Assembly: GCA_963716215.1 (NCBI GenBank)
Contig: OY970298.1
Span: 2,480,001-2,544,000, forward strand
From: JACVRW01 sp963716215
Lineage (GTDB): Bacteria; Actinomycetota; Thermoleophilia; Solirubrobacterales; Thermoleophilaceae
Length of the DNA: 64,000 nt
Direction of reading: 5' to 3'
The notes below the pieces were generated by a model that ran no database searches, was not told the DNA's origin, and saw only the letters and a list, made by a program, of their open reading frames with translations. This document shows positions 33,705 through 42,786 of the stretch, in pieces. Position 1 is the stretch's first letter, and the number at the start of each line of letters is the position of its first letter. Made by a program: the position numbers and the translations under genes.

Positions 33705-35383
33705 AGCTCCGCCACGGCGTCGAGGATGCCCTCGAGCGGCAACGAGTGCTTGTGCTGACCGCGCCTGACCTGGACGTCGACCTCGCCGGCCTCGAGCCCG
33801 CGCTTGCCGATCGTCAGCCGCAGCGGGCAGCCCAGCAGCTCCGCGTCGGCGAACTTCTCGCCCGCGCTGCCCGTGCGGTCGTCATAGAGCACGTCGTAGC
33901 CGGCCTCGCGCAGCTGCTCGTAGAGGCCGTCGGCGACCGTGCGGGCCTCCTCGCCCTCCTTGCCGAGCGTGACCAGCTCGATCTCGAAGGGGGCGAGCGC
34001 GCGCGGCCATGAGATCCCCTGCTCGTCGTGGAACTGCTCGATCGCGCCGGCCACGATGCGGGCGGGGCCGATCCCGTAGGAGCCCATCACGATCGGGTGC
34101 TCCTCGCCCTGCTCGTCGAGGTAGCGCGCGCCCAGCGGCTCGGAATAACGCGTGCCGAGCTTGAAGATGTTGGCCACCTCGATGGCGGGCTCGATGCGGA
34201 TCTCGCCTCCGTTGGGGCAGCGGTCGCCGGCCTCCACCCGCCGCACGTCGGCCCACTCGGCCTGGAAGTCGCGCCCTGGCTCCACGCCGCGCAGGTGCAG
34301 GTCGGGTCGGTTGGCGCCGGTGACCAGCCCGTGCAGGCCACGCAGGGCCTCGTCGGCCAGCACGTCCACGCTCGCGTCGACCGGCCCGATGTAGCCGGCG
34401 ACGCTCCCGAACGCCCCGGTCACCTCCTCGGCCTCGGCGGGCCGGGTCGCGGCGCCGAGCGCGTTCTGGAGCTTGATCTCGTTGAGACGGTGGTCGCCCC
34501 GTACCAGCACCAGCAGCGGCCCGCGGTTGTCCACGATCACCGGGAACGCCTTGATCAGGGCGCCGTCGGGCACGCCCAGCATCCCGGCGACCTTCTCGAT
34601 CGTGGTCGCGCCCGGTGTCTCGACCGGCTCGGGAGCGTCCAAGGCCTCGGGCAGACCGTCGACCCCCTGTGCCTCCCCGGTGGCCACCTCGACGTTGGCG
34701 GCATACCCGGCGTCCGACAGTGCCACGTCGTTCTCGCCCGCGGCGCACGGTGCCATGTACTCGTGGGCGCCCGACCCGCCCATCATGCCGACGTCGCCCT
34801 CCACTCGGTACCACTCGAGCCCCGTGCGGTCGAAGATGTTGTCGTAGGCCTGCACGTGCAGCTGGTACGACTCGTCGAGGCCGGCTTCGTCGCGGTCGAA
34901 CGAGTAGGAGTCCTTCATGATGAACTCGCGCGTGCGCAGCACCCCCGCGCGCGGCCGCGGCTCGTCGCGCTCCTTGATCTGGAAGTGGTAGAGCAGCTTG
35001 GGCAGGTCGCGGTACGAGCGGATGTCGCGCGAGGCGTGGAACGTGATCACCTCCTCGTGCGTCATGCCGAGCACCAGCTCCGCGTCGCGCCGGTCGCGGA
35101 GCTTGAACAGCTCGTCGATGTCGTAGCGGCCGGTCGTCTTCCACAGCTCGGCGGGCTGCAGAACCGGCATCAACAGCTCGCCCGAGCCGATCGCGTCGAG
35201 CTCCTCCCGGATGATCTGCTCGACCTTGCGGTGGGCGCGCCAGCCGGCCGGCAGCCACGTCCACAGGCCGGCTGCGACCTGTCTTGCAAGCCCGGCGCGC
35301 AGCAGCAGGCGGTGCGACGCCGCCTCTACGTTGGCGGGGTCCTCACGGACGGTGGGCAGGAGGTACCGGGAAAGGCGGGTCAC
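33686..35383 (-). CDS. proS: Prolyl-tRNA synthetase
   Basis: A 565-residue class II aminoacyl-tRNA synthetase of the bacterial ProS type. Motif 1 (WTWLPAGWRAHRKVEQIIRE), the motif 2 strand (FQIKERDEPRPRAGVLRTREF) and the motif 3 (GSYGIGPARI) are visible, and a YbaK-like editing insert (about 230-380) lies between. GTG 35383 is nearly leaderless from a TATAGT element. It is the first gene of an eight-gene minus-strand run. Confidence 0.93.
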   Translation of the reverse strand: MTRLSRYLLPTVREDPANVEAASHRLLLRAGLARQVAAGLWTWLPAGWRAHRKVEQIIREELDAIGSGELLMPVLQPAELWKTTGRYDIDELFKLRDRRDAELVLGMTHEEVITFHASRDIRSYRDLPKLLYHFQIKERDEPRPRAGVLRTREFIMKDSYSFDRDEAGLDESYQLHVQAYDNIFDRTGLEWYRVEGDVGMMGGSGAHEYMAPCAAGENDVALSDAGYAANVEVATGEAQGVDGLPEALDAPEPVETPGATTIEKVAGMLGVPDGALIKAFPVIVDNRGPLLVLVRGDHRLNEIKLQNALGAATRPAEAEEVTGAFGSVAGYIGPVDASVDVLADEALRGLHGLVTGANRPDLHLRGVEPGRDFQAEWADVRRVEAGDRCPNGGEIRIEPAIEVANIFKLGTRYSEPLGARYLDEQGEEHPIVMGSYGIGPARIVAGAIEQFHDEQGISWPRALAPFEIELVTLGKEGEEARTVADGLYEQLREAGYDVLYDDRTGSAGEKFADAELLGCPLRLTIGKRGLEAGEVDVQVRRGQHKHSLPLEGILDAVAELWTSLP

Positions 35384-35392
35384 GGGGTGGCG

Positions 35393-35400
35393 ACTATAAC
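35393..35400. promoter_or_regulatory. Overlapping divergent -10 elements
   Basis: ACTATAAC at 35393-35400 gives TATAGT on the minus strand, 9 bp before the proS GTG, and TATAAC on the plus strand, 43 bp before the GGDEF/HD-GYP start. Such shared, symmetric -10 boxes are a known bidirectional promoter arrangement. -35 hexamers are not clear. Confidence 0.4.
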
Positions 35401-35443
35401 CCGGCGGCCCTCAATTTCCGGCGCCAGAAGCCGATGGAGAGGG

Positions 35444-37507
35444 ATGGAGCAATCGGTGCGAGGCCACCTGGCTGTGCGCATCTGCTGGTGCATCGCGGCC
35501 CTGCTGGTCGTGATCCTCGCGATCCAACTTCAGACCGACGCCTTCGGCCCCGAGGCGACCGAGCCGTTCCAGGACTACCTGTACAACTTCCTGCTGTTCG
35601 CGGGAGCTGCGTTCTGCCTCTGGCGCGCGATTGCGATCCGCGATGAGCGACTGGCCTGGCTGATCATGGGGCTCGCCATCGTCTCCTGGACGGCGGCCGA
35701 CATCGTCTGGACCACGGTCTATGCCGACGACCCGAACGCCCCCTACCCCAGCGTCGCCGACGCGCTCTGGATCGTCTGGTACCCGGCCTCGTTGGTGACG
35801 CTGGTGCTGCTGGTGCGTTCGCGAATGCGCCACGCGCGCGCTGGCCTGTGGCTGGACGGCGTGATCGGGGCGGTGGCGGCCGCCAGCGTGGCGGCCGCGC
35901 TGGCGTACGGTCCGATCGTCCACTCCGCCGGCGAGGGCGGACTCAGCGCCCAGGTGCTGACCAACCTCGCCTACCCCGTCGGCGACCTGCTGCTGCTGGG
36001 CGTGGTGGTCGCGATCTTCGGGCTGTCCGGCTGGCGACCGGGGCGCGCCTGGATCCTGCTCGGCGTGGGCCTCGCGCTCAACGCGATCGGCGACGGCATC
36101 TACCTCGCCCAGACCGCCGAGGGCACCTACGCGGACGGCACCGTGCTCGAGGCGCTTTGGCCCGCCTCGGCCCTGATAGTGGGCCTGTCGGCGTGGCAGC
36201 CTGCCAAGGTGGCCAGCGCCCCGCGGGACCAGAGCCTGCGGCTGGTGATCGTGCCGGTGGTGTGCGGCCTGGTGGCTGTCGTGCTGTTGGCCTACGACCA
36301 CTTCTCGCGCGTGAACGGCATCACGCTCGCGCTCACGGCCGTGACCGGCCTGCTCGTGCTGGTGCGCACGGCGCTCGTTTTCGCGGAGAACCAGCGCGTG
36401 CTGGCCCATAGCCGGCACGAAGCGCTCACGGACCCGCTCACGGGTCTGCGCAACCGCCGCAGCCTGCTGGCCGACCTGACCGAGGCGCTACCGAGCGCCA
36501 CGCTCGAGCGCCCGGTGGCCCTGATCCTCTTCGACCTGGATGGCTTCAAGGAGTACAACGACGCCTTCGGCCACCCCGCCGGCGACGGGTTGCTGCGGCG
36601 GCTCGGCGAGCGCCTGGAGGACGCCGTCACCGGCCACGGCCGCGCCTACCGCCTCGGGGGCGACGAGTTCTGCGCCGTCCTGCACCCCGGCGTCGCCGGG
36701 CTGGAGCCGCTGGCCAACGCCTGCGTGACCGCGCTCGCCGAGCAGGGCGAGGGGTTCGAGGTCACGACCTCGCACGGCGCCGTGCTGGCACCGCTCGAGG
36801 TCGAGGAGGCCGTGGAGGCGCTCCAGATCGCCGACCGGCGCATGTACGCGCGCAAGGGCGACCGCCGCATGTCGGCCGGGCGCCAGACTCGCGAGGTGCT
36901 GCTGCGCAGCCTCTCGGAGCGCCAGCCGGATCTGCACGTGCACCTGCGCGGTACGGCCGATCTGGCGCTCGCCGTCGGGCGCGAGCTGGGCATGGACGGC
37001 GAGGAGCTGAACGACGTGGCACACGCCGCCGAGCTGCACGACGTCGGCAAGATCGCCATTCCCGACGCCATCCTCGAGAAGGCCGGCCCGCTCGACGAGA
37101 CCGAGTGGGGCTTCATGCGCCGGCACACGATCATCGGCGAACGCATCCTGCTCGCGGCCCCGGCCCTGCGCAGCGTGGCGCGCCTGGTCCGCTCGAGCCA
37201 TGAGCGCTGGGACGGCAGCGGCTACCCCGACGGCCTCGTCGGCGAGGACATCCCGCTCGGGGCCCGCATCGTGTCGGTCTGCGACGCTTTCGATGCCATG
37301 ACCGCCAACCGGCCTTACCGCACCAAGGTGGGCGAGCCGGCGGCCGTCGAGGAGCTGCGTCGCTGCGCCGGAACGCAGTTCGACCCGCGCGTGGTGGCAG
37401 CGTTCGTCAGCGTGCTGGACCGCGAGATGAGCCTCGCGGCGAGACGGGCGGCGGCGGCGGCGGCCCAGACCGCGTCGCCGGCCTCTTCGCTCGCTACGCC
37501 CGCGTGA
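35444..37507 (+). CDS. Membrane GGDEF / HD-GYP bifunctional protein
   Basis: A 687-residue protein with eight or more N-terminal helices (residues 1-310), a GGDEF diguanylate cyclase with intact GGDEF in YRLGGDEFCAVL near residue 404, and an HD-GYP phosphodiesterase with LHDVGKIAIPDAIL and HERWDGSGYPDG. Both c-di-GMP synthesis and hydrolysis motifs look active. ATG 35444 follows a GGAGAGGG ribosome site. The C-terminal tail is Ala/Thr rich. It converges on ispG with a 14-bp overlap. Confidence 0.9.
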   Translation: MEQSVRGHLAVRICWCIAALLVVILAIQLQTDAFGPEATEPFQDYLYNFLLFAGAAFCLWRAIAIRDERLAWLIMGLAIVSWTAADIVWTTVYADDPNAPYPSVADALWIVWYPASLVTLVLLVRSRMRHARAGLWLDGVIGAVAAASVAAALAYGPIVHSAGEGGLSAQVLTNLAYPVGDLLLLGVVVAIFGLSGWRPGRAWILLGVGLALNAIGDGIYLAQTAEGTYADGTVLEALWPASALIVGLSAWQPAKVASAPRDQSLRLVIVPVVCGLVAVVLLAYDHFSRVNGITLALTAVTGLLVLVRTALVFAENQRVLAHSRHEALTDPLTGLRNRRSLLADLTEALPSATLERPVALILFDLDGFKEYNDAFGHPAGDGLLRRLGERLEDAVTGHGRAYRLGGDEFCAVLHPGVAGLEPLANACVTALAEQGEGFEVTTSHGAVLAPLEVEEAVEALQIADRRMYARKGDRRMSAGRQTREVLLRSLSERQPDLHVHLRGTADLALAVGRELGMDGEELNDVAHAAELHDVGKIAIPDAILEKAGPLDETEWGFMRRHTIIGERILLAAPALRSVARLVRSSHERWDGSGYPDGLVGEDIPLGARIVSVCDAFDAMTANRPYRTKVGEPAAVEELRRCAGTQFDPRVVAAFVSVLDREMSLAARRAAAAAAQTASPASSLATPA

Positions 37508-38789
37508 AGCGGCGGCCCTCGGTGGGGCTCGCCTGCTCGTCCAGCTCGATCCGCTTGGCCTTGGGGGCGCCCGCCATCGGCAGCTCTTGACCGTTGCCGA
37601 GCGCGTCCCCTGACGCGGCGGCGGCCTCCAGCGCCGCAAGGCGCTCCGGGGTGAGCTCGCCGGCGTTCTCCTCCTCGATCTGCGACAGCCACTCGGCCCC
37701 CTCGGCGGCCTTGTTCTCGTCGACCACAACGCGGCCCACGCTGAGCGACTTGTCGATCTCGGCGAACAGCTCGTCCACGAGGCGGTCCTGCGGCACCTTC
37801 CGCAGCGGCTTACCGTGGGCGAAGATCAGCCCCTCGTTCTTTGCGCCCGTGATCCCGAAGTCGGCGTGCGACGCCTCCCCGATGCCGTTCACCGCGCAGC
37901 CGAGCACGGCGACCTCGATCGGGTCGTCGTAGGCGCGCAGGCGCTCCTCGATGTCGGCCACCACCGTGTCCATGTCGAACTGCAGCCGTCCGCAGGTGGG
38001 ACACGCGATCAGCACCGGGCCGCGCTCGCGCAGCTTCAGCGCCTTGAGGATCTCCCAGGCGACCTTCACCTCCTCCTCTGCGTGGAAGGTGGACAGCGAG
38101 ATCCGGATCGTGTCCCCTACGCCGTCGGCCAGCAGGGTGCCGAGGCCGACCGCCGACTTCAGGGAGCCGGACCACTTCGTGCCGGCCTCTGTGATGCCGA
38201 GGTGGAGAGGGTTGTCGATCTTGGCCGAGAGCAGGCGGTTCGAGGCGATCGTGTTCGGCACGTTGGTGGACTTGATCGACACCTTGAAGTTCTGGAAGTC
38301 GAGCCGGTCCATCAGGTCCACGTGCTCGATCGCGGCGGCCACCAGCGCCTCGACGGGGCTCTCGCGCTCCAGCTCGTGCAGGTGCTTGGGCAGCGAGCCG
38401 GAGTTGACGCCGATCCGCAGCGGCACCCCCGCCGCGCGTGCCTTCTCGACCACCTCGCCGGTCTTCTCGTGACCGCCGATGTTGCCGGGGTTGATGCGCA
38501 CGCAGTGCGCCCCCGCGTCGATCGCCTTCAGGGCCAGCGTGTGGTTGAAGTGGATGTCGGCGATCACCGGGATCGGCGACTCGACCACGATCCGCTCGAG
38601 CGCCCGTACGTCGTCGTCGCGGGGCACGGCGCAGCGCACCAGATCTCCCCCCGCCTCGGCGATCGCGTGGATCTGCCGCATGGTCGCCTCGTAGTCAGCG
38701 GTCTCCGTCTTGGTCATCGACTGGACCGCGACGGGCGCCCCGCCGCCGATCTTCACGCCGCCAACGTCGATCTGCCGCTTGGAGGCCAT
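37494..38789 (-). CDS. ispG: 4-hydroxy-3-methylbut-2-en-1-yl diphosphate synthase
   Basis: A 431-residue iron-sulfur enzyme of the MEP isoprenoid pathway, converting MEcPP to HMBPP. Recognisable: VQSMTKTETADYEATMRQIHA, NPGNIGG, RIGVNSGSLPK, and cluster-binding CPTCGR and GCAVNGIGEA. ATG 38789 begins MASKRQIDVGGVKIGGG. An Ala/Glu-rich tail of about 60 residues extends beyond the catalytic core. It closes the minus-strand run dxr-rseP-fadD-ispG. Confidence 0.93.
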   Translation of the reverse strand: MASKRQIDVGGVKIGGGAPVAVQSMTKTETADYEATMRQIHAIAEAGGDLVRCAVPRDDDVRALERIVVESPIPVIADIHFNHTLALKAIDAGAHCVRINPGNIGGHEKTGEVVEKARAAGVPLRIGVNSGSLPKHLHELERESPVEALVAAAIEHVDLMDRLDFQNFKVSIKSTNVPNTIASNRLLSAKIDNPLHLGITEAGTKWSGSLKSAVGLGTLLADGVGDTIRISLSTFHAEEEVKVAWEILKALKLRERGPVLIACPTCGRLQFDMDTVVADIEERLRAYDDPIEVAVLGCAVNGIGEASHADFGITGAKNEGLIFAHGKPLRKVPQDRLVDELFAEIDKSLSVGRVVVDENKAAEGAEWLSQIEEENAGELTPERLAALEAAAASGDALGNGQELPMAGAPKAKRIELDEQASPTEGRRFTRA

Positions 38790-38803
38790 CGCCCCAAGGG
38801 TAT

Positions 38804-40546
38804 CTAGGCGTACAGCGCCTGGATCTCCTTTTCGTACTTCTGGTGGATCGGCTTGCGCTTGAGCTTCATCGTGGGGGTCAGCTCCTCGCCGCCCGGCTCC
38901 CACTCGTCGGGCAGCACCGCGTACTTCTTGATCTGCTCGACGCGGGCCATCTGCTCGTTGGCGGCCGCCACGCCGCGCTCGACCTCCGCCGCCACGGCCT
39001 CCTCGCCGTGTTGCTGCGCGAACGCGGGCGCGACGTCCGGATCGAGCGTGATCAGCGCGACGTTGTAGGGCTTCCCGTCGCCGATCGCCACCACCTGGCC
39101 GATCACCGGGCTGGCCGCCTTCACCTTGGCCTCGATGTTGGCGGGCGACATGTTCTTGCCGCCCGCGTTGATGATCAGCTCCTTCTTGCGGTCGACGATC
39201 TTCAGATAGCCGTCGTCGTCGAACTCACCCACGTCCCCGGTGTGGAGCCAGCCCTCGGCATCGATTGCCTCGGCGGTCTTTTCCGGCTGGTTGCGGTAGC
39301 CGCGCGTCACGACCGGGCCGCGGATCAGCACCTCGCCGTCGTCGGCGAGCTTGATCTCCGCACCCGGCGAGACCGGTCCGACCGTGCCGATCTTGATCTT
39401 GTCGGGTGGGTTGCAGGTGCCGTAGCCGGTGGTCTCGGACATGCCCCACAGCTCGGCGAGCGGCACGCCGATGGCGTGGAAGAACTCGATCACCTCCCGC
39501 GGCGTCGGCGCCGCGCCCACGTTGACCGACTCGACCTGGTCGAGACCGAGGCGGGCGCGGATCTTCGACAGCACCAGCTCGTCGGCCTTGGCGTGCTCGG
39601 CGCGCAGCTCGTCCGGCACCGGCTCGCCAGCCTGCTCGAGCTTTACCTTCCGCAGCCCCACGTCGAGCGCCCACTGGGTGGCCTGCTTGCGGGCGGCGTC
39701 GTCGTCGGCCTCGACGCCAGCCTCGATCGCCGCCTTCAGCTTCTCCCAGATGCGCGGGACGGCGAAGAACCAGGTCGGTCGCACGTCGGGGAGGTAGGCG
39801 ACCACCTGGCGCGGGTCGGGGCAGTCGGTGGTGGTGAAGCCGAGCAGCATCGGCAGGTAGTGCGAGCAGGCGCGCTCGGCGATGTGGGCCATCGGCAGCC
39901 AGGAGACCACCCGTCCGTCGGCCGGGAAGGCGATGACCTCGTCGAAGCCCCTGACCGCCGCCAGCAGGTTGGAGTGCGTCAGCTGCACGCCCTTCGGCGG
40001 GCCCGTGGTGCCGGACGTGTAGATCAGCGTGAGGATGTCCTCCGGGTCGACCGCGCGCCACGCGGCCTCGAAGTCGAAGCCCTCCTGGGCGCGCTGCTCG
40101 ACGTCGTCGCCCCCGTCCACCACGATCACGTGGTCGACGCCCTCCAGCTCGCGGACGCGGTCCTCGAACGCCTTCTCGGTGACCACGATGCGCGCCGCGG
40201 CGTCGTCGACCTGGTACTGGATCTGCTCAGCCGTATAGGTGTTGTAGACGGAGAACGGCGTGGCCCCGAGGTGGAGCGCAGCCGCGTCGAACCAGTGGAA
40301 CTCGGGTCGGTTGGTCAGCATCAGCGCGATCGACTGGCCGCGCTGCAGCCCCAGCCCCGCCAGCCCCGCGGCCGTGCGGCGGACCTTGTCGGCGTACTCG
40401 CTCCAAGTCAGCGACACCTCGTCGTCCTTGACGCGCAGTGCCAGGCGGTCGGGATGTTGGGCGGCCGTGAGCTGGAACGCCTCGGCCATCGTCGAGGCGC
40501 CGAGGCCGACCGGCCGCTCCGTGCGGGTCGGGCTGCTTACCGTCAT
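38804..40546 (-). CDS. Long-chain fatty-acid-CoA ligase (FadD15-like)
   Basis: A 580-residue AMP-forming acyl-CoA synthetase. The P-loop YTSGTTGPPKG, the adenylation core AELWGMSETTGYGTCNPP and the motif GDVGEFDDDGYLKIVDRKKELIINAGGKNMSP are intact. It activates fatty acids for lipid synthesis or degradation. Its placement between rseP and ispG, 32 bp after rseP, is unusual for the MEP/site-2-protease cluster, and it may feed the membrane or triacylglycerol pathways. Confidence 0.88.
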   Translation of the reverse strand: MTVSSPTRTERPVGLGASTMAEAFQLTAAQHPDRLALRVKDDEVSLTWSEYADKVRRTAAGLAGLGLQRGQSIALMLTNRPEFHWFDAAALHLGATPFSVYNTYTAEQIQYQVDDAAARIVVTEKAFEDRVRELEGVDHVIVVDGGDDVEQRAQEGFDFEAAWRAVDPEDILTLIYTSGTTGPPKGVQLTHSNLLAAVRGFDEVIAFPADGRVVSWLPMAHIAERACSHYLPMLLGFTTTDCPDPRQVVAYLPDVRPTWFFAVPRIWEKLKAAIEAGVEADDDAARKQATQWALDVGLRKVKLEQAGEPVPDELRAEHAKADELVLSKIRARLGLDQVESVNVGAAPTPREVIEFFHAIGVPLAELWGMSETTGYGTCNPPDKIKIGTVGPVSPGAEIKLADDGEVLIRGPVVTRGYRNQPEKTAEAIDAEGWLHTGDVGEFDDDGYLKIVDRKKELIINAGGKNMSPANIEAKVKAASPVIGQVVAIGDGKPYNVALITLDPDVAPAFAQQHGEEAVAAEVERGVAAANEQMARVEQIKKYAVLPDEWEPGGEELTPTMKLKRKPIHQKYEKEIQALYA

Positions 40547-40578
40547 GTGCGGAATCTAACTAACTCCGCGGCACCGCA

Positions 40579-41655
40579 CTACGGAACCTGGAAGCCCTCG
40601 CCCGACAATCGCCCGATGTCGTTCGACAGGCCGACCAGGAAGATCAGGATCACGAGCATGAAGCCGATCACGCCCGCTCGCTCCATCACGGCGAACGGCA
40701 CGGGCTTGCGCCTGATCTTTTCGACGATCGCCCAGAAGATGTGCCCGCCGTCGAGCGGCAGGAACGGGAACAGGTTCACGATCGCGAGCGAGAGCGAGAT
40801 GATCGCGAGGATCCCCACCACCTGCTCCAGGTCGTTGAGGATGGTCTGGCGCGTGACCTCGTACGAGCCCACGACGCCGCTGATCTCCTTGCGCTGCTCT
40901 GGGTCGATCAGCCGGGCGGGCAGCTCGAGGGTCGCCCTCGTGATGAACCAGAAGCGGTCCGCTGTGGTGTCGAGCGCCTGCCCGAACGGGAGCGTCTCGC
41001 GCGGGCCGGGCGCGTAGGCGAAGCCGAGCCGCGTGCGCTCGGCGACCGGGTCGTAGATCGGCGTCAGCTCGAAGGTGCGCCGCTGCCCGTCGCGGAGGAC
41101 CGTGATCGTGGTCGGCTCGGCGGCCTTGCAGCCCTCGCGCTGCTTGCCTGGGCAGTTGTGGCTCGCGATCCGGCGCGACAGGGCGCCCGCGTCGCCGCCC
41201 TTGCCGTCGACCCTCACGAGCTCGTCCCCCGGCTTGAGCACCTGCGCCGCCGGGTAGCCCTTCTCGACCACGCCGACGTCGCGCGAGCTCGTCTCGGCAC
41301 CGATCAGGAAGAAGAAGACGAACAGCAGGATGAAGGCGAGCACGAGGTTGACCGCCGGACCCGCGGCGATCACGACGATCCGCTTCCAGACCGGCTGGGC
41401 GTGGTAGGCGCGGTCGCGAACGTCCTCGGGGAGGTCCTCCGAGGGGTTCATCCCGCTGATCTTCACGTAGCCGCCAGCAGGGATCGACCCGATCGCGTAC
41501 TCGGTCTCCCCCACCTTCTTGCTCAGGATCGTCGGCGGGAAGAACAGCGAGAACTTCTCCACCCGCATGCCCACCGCCTTCGCGGCGGTGAAGTGGCCGA
41601 GCTCGTGCAGGATCACCAGCAGGGCGAACCCGGCGAACGCCAGTAGCCAGCTCAC
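40579..41655 (-). CDS. rseP: Site-2 metalloprotease RseP (M50)
   Basis: A 358-residue intramembrane zinc protease. HELGH is at residues 17-21 in the first helix and the third ligand motif NLFPFLPLDGGH near 310; a PDZ domain lies between (about 120-205). It cleaves membrane-bound anti-sigma factors or signal-peptide remnants. The start overlaps the dxr stop by 4 bp. Confidence 0.92.
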   Translation of the reverse strand: MSWLLAFAGFALLVILHELGHFTAAKAVGMRVEKFSLFFPPTILSKKVGETEYAIGSIPAGGYVKISGMNPSEDLPEDVRDRAYHAQPVWKRIVVIAAGPAVNLVLAFILLFVFFFLIGAETSSRDVGVVEKGYPAAQVLKPGDELVRVDGKGGDAGALSRRIASHNCPGKQREGCKAAEPTTITVLRDGQRRTFELTPIYDPVAERTRLGFAYAPGPRETLPFGQALDTTADRFWFITRATLELPARLIDPEQRKEISGVVGSYEVTRQTILNDLEQVVGILAIISLSLAIVNLFPFLPLDGGHIFWAIVEKIRRKPVPFAVMERAGVIGFMLVILIFLVGLSNDIGRLSGEGFQVP

Positions 41656-42776
41656 GCGGCCACCCCCCTGGCCACGTCGCGCGCCTGCGCGTCGGCCTCG
41701 TAGAGGTCGCTGAAGTGGCGGACCGGCCGGGCCGGCAGCTCGCCGAGCGTCGACTCGATCACGCGTGCGATGCCCGTGAAGGAGAGCTCGCCGCGCAGGA
41801 AGGCGTGCACCGCGACCTCGTTCGCGGCGTTCAGCACGCAGGGAGCGGTGCCGCCCGCCGCCGCGGCCTCGCGCGCCAGGCGCAGGCAGGCGAACGTACG
41901 CGCGTCGGGGGCCTCGAAGGTCAGCTGTCCCAGCTCGGCGAGGTCGAGCGTCCGCACCGGCACGTCGGCACGGTCGGGGTAGTTCAGGGCGTAGGAGATC
42001 GGCACCCGCATGTCGGGGTAGCCGAGGTGCGCCAGCGAGGCGCCGTCGTTGAGCTGCACCACCGCGTGCACGATCGACTGCGGGTGTACGACCACGTCGA
42101 GGCTCTCGTACGGCACCCCGAACAGGTGGTGGGCCTCGATCAGCTCGAGCCCCTTGTTCATCAGCGTCGCTGAGTCGATCGTGATCTTGCCGCCCATGTC
42201 CCAGGTCGGGTGGGCGAGCGCCTCCTCGCGCGTGACGCCGTCCAGGTCCGTGCGGCCGCGGAACGGGCCGCCGCTTGCGGTCAGCACCAGCCGGTCGACG
42301 GTGCCGGGCCGCTGGCCCTCGAGCAGCTGGAACAGCGCCGAGTGCTCCGAGTCCACCGGGATCAGCTGGGCGCCGGTGGCCTCGGCCAGCGCCATCACCA
42401 GCTCGCCGCCGACCACGAGGCTCTCCTTGTTGGCCAGCGCGAGATCGATGCCCTCGCCGAGGGTTGCGACGGTCGGGCCCAGCCCGGCCGACCCGACCAG
42501 CGCGTTCAGCACGAGGTCGCAGTCGGTGTCGGTGATCAGCTCCACGAGGCCCTCGGCCCCGGCGAGGACCGTGGCGTGCTCGCCGGCGCGGGCGGCGGCG
42601 TCAGGATCGGCCAACGCGATGCGCTCGACACCGAAGCGGCGGGACTGTTCGAGCAGCAGCTCCCAGCTCGATGCGGCGGCCAGCCCGACCACCTCGAGGC
42701 CGGGACTACCCTCGATGACGTCGAGCGCCTGGGTGCCGATCGAGCCGGTCGACCCTACGATGACGATTCTGCGCAC
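41652..42776 (-). CDS. dxr: 1-deoxy-D-xylulose-5-phosphate reductoisomerase
   Basis: A 374-residue NADPH-dependent enzyme of the MEP pathway. The Rossmann motif GSTGSIGTQALDVI, LVGSAGLGPTV, LANKESLVVGGELV, the active-site PVDSEHSALFQ and the SATLMNKGLELIEAHHLF metal-binding segment are all visible. It precedes rseP with an ATGA-type overlap. A 10-bp gap separates it from the GGDEF/HD-GYP gene upstream, so they may share a transcript. Confidence 0.94.
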   Translation of the reverse strand: MRRIVIVGSTGSIGTQALDVIEGSPGLEVVGLAAASSWELLLEQSRRFGVERIALADPDAAARAGEHATVLAGAEGLVELITDTDCDLVLNALVGSAGLGPTVATLGEGIDLALANKESLVVGGELVMALAEATGAQLIPVDSEHSALFQLLEGQRPGTVDRLVLTASGGPFRGRTDLDGVTREEALAHPTWDMGGKITIDSATLMNKGLELIEAHHLFGVPYESLDVVVHPQSIVHAVVQLNDGASLAHLGYPDMRVPISYALNYPDRADVPVRTLDLAELGQLTFEAPDARTFACLRLAREAAAAGGTAPCVLNAANEVAVHAFLRGELSFTGIARVIESTLGELPARPVRHFSDLYEADAQARDVARGVAA

Positions 42777-42786
42777 CCGGCTCAGT

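Noticed and set aside
34028..35443. Upstream extension of the GGDEF/HD-GYP frame
   Set aside because: It is antisense to proS, and the predicted protein is low complexity before ATG 35444.
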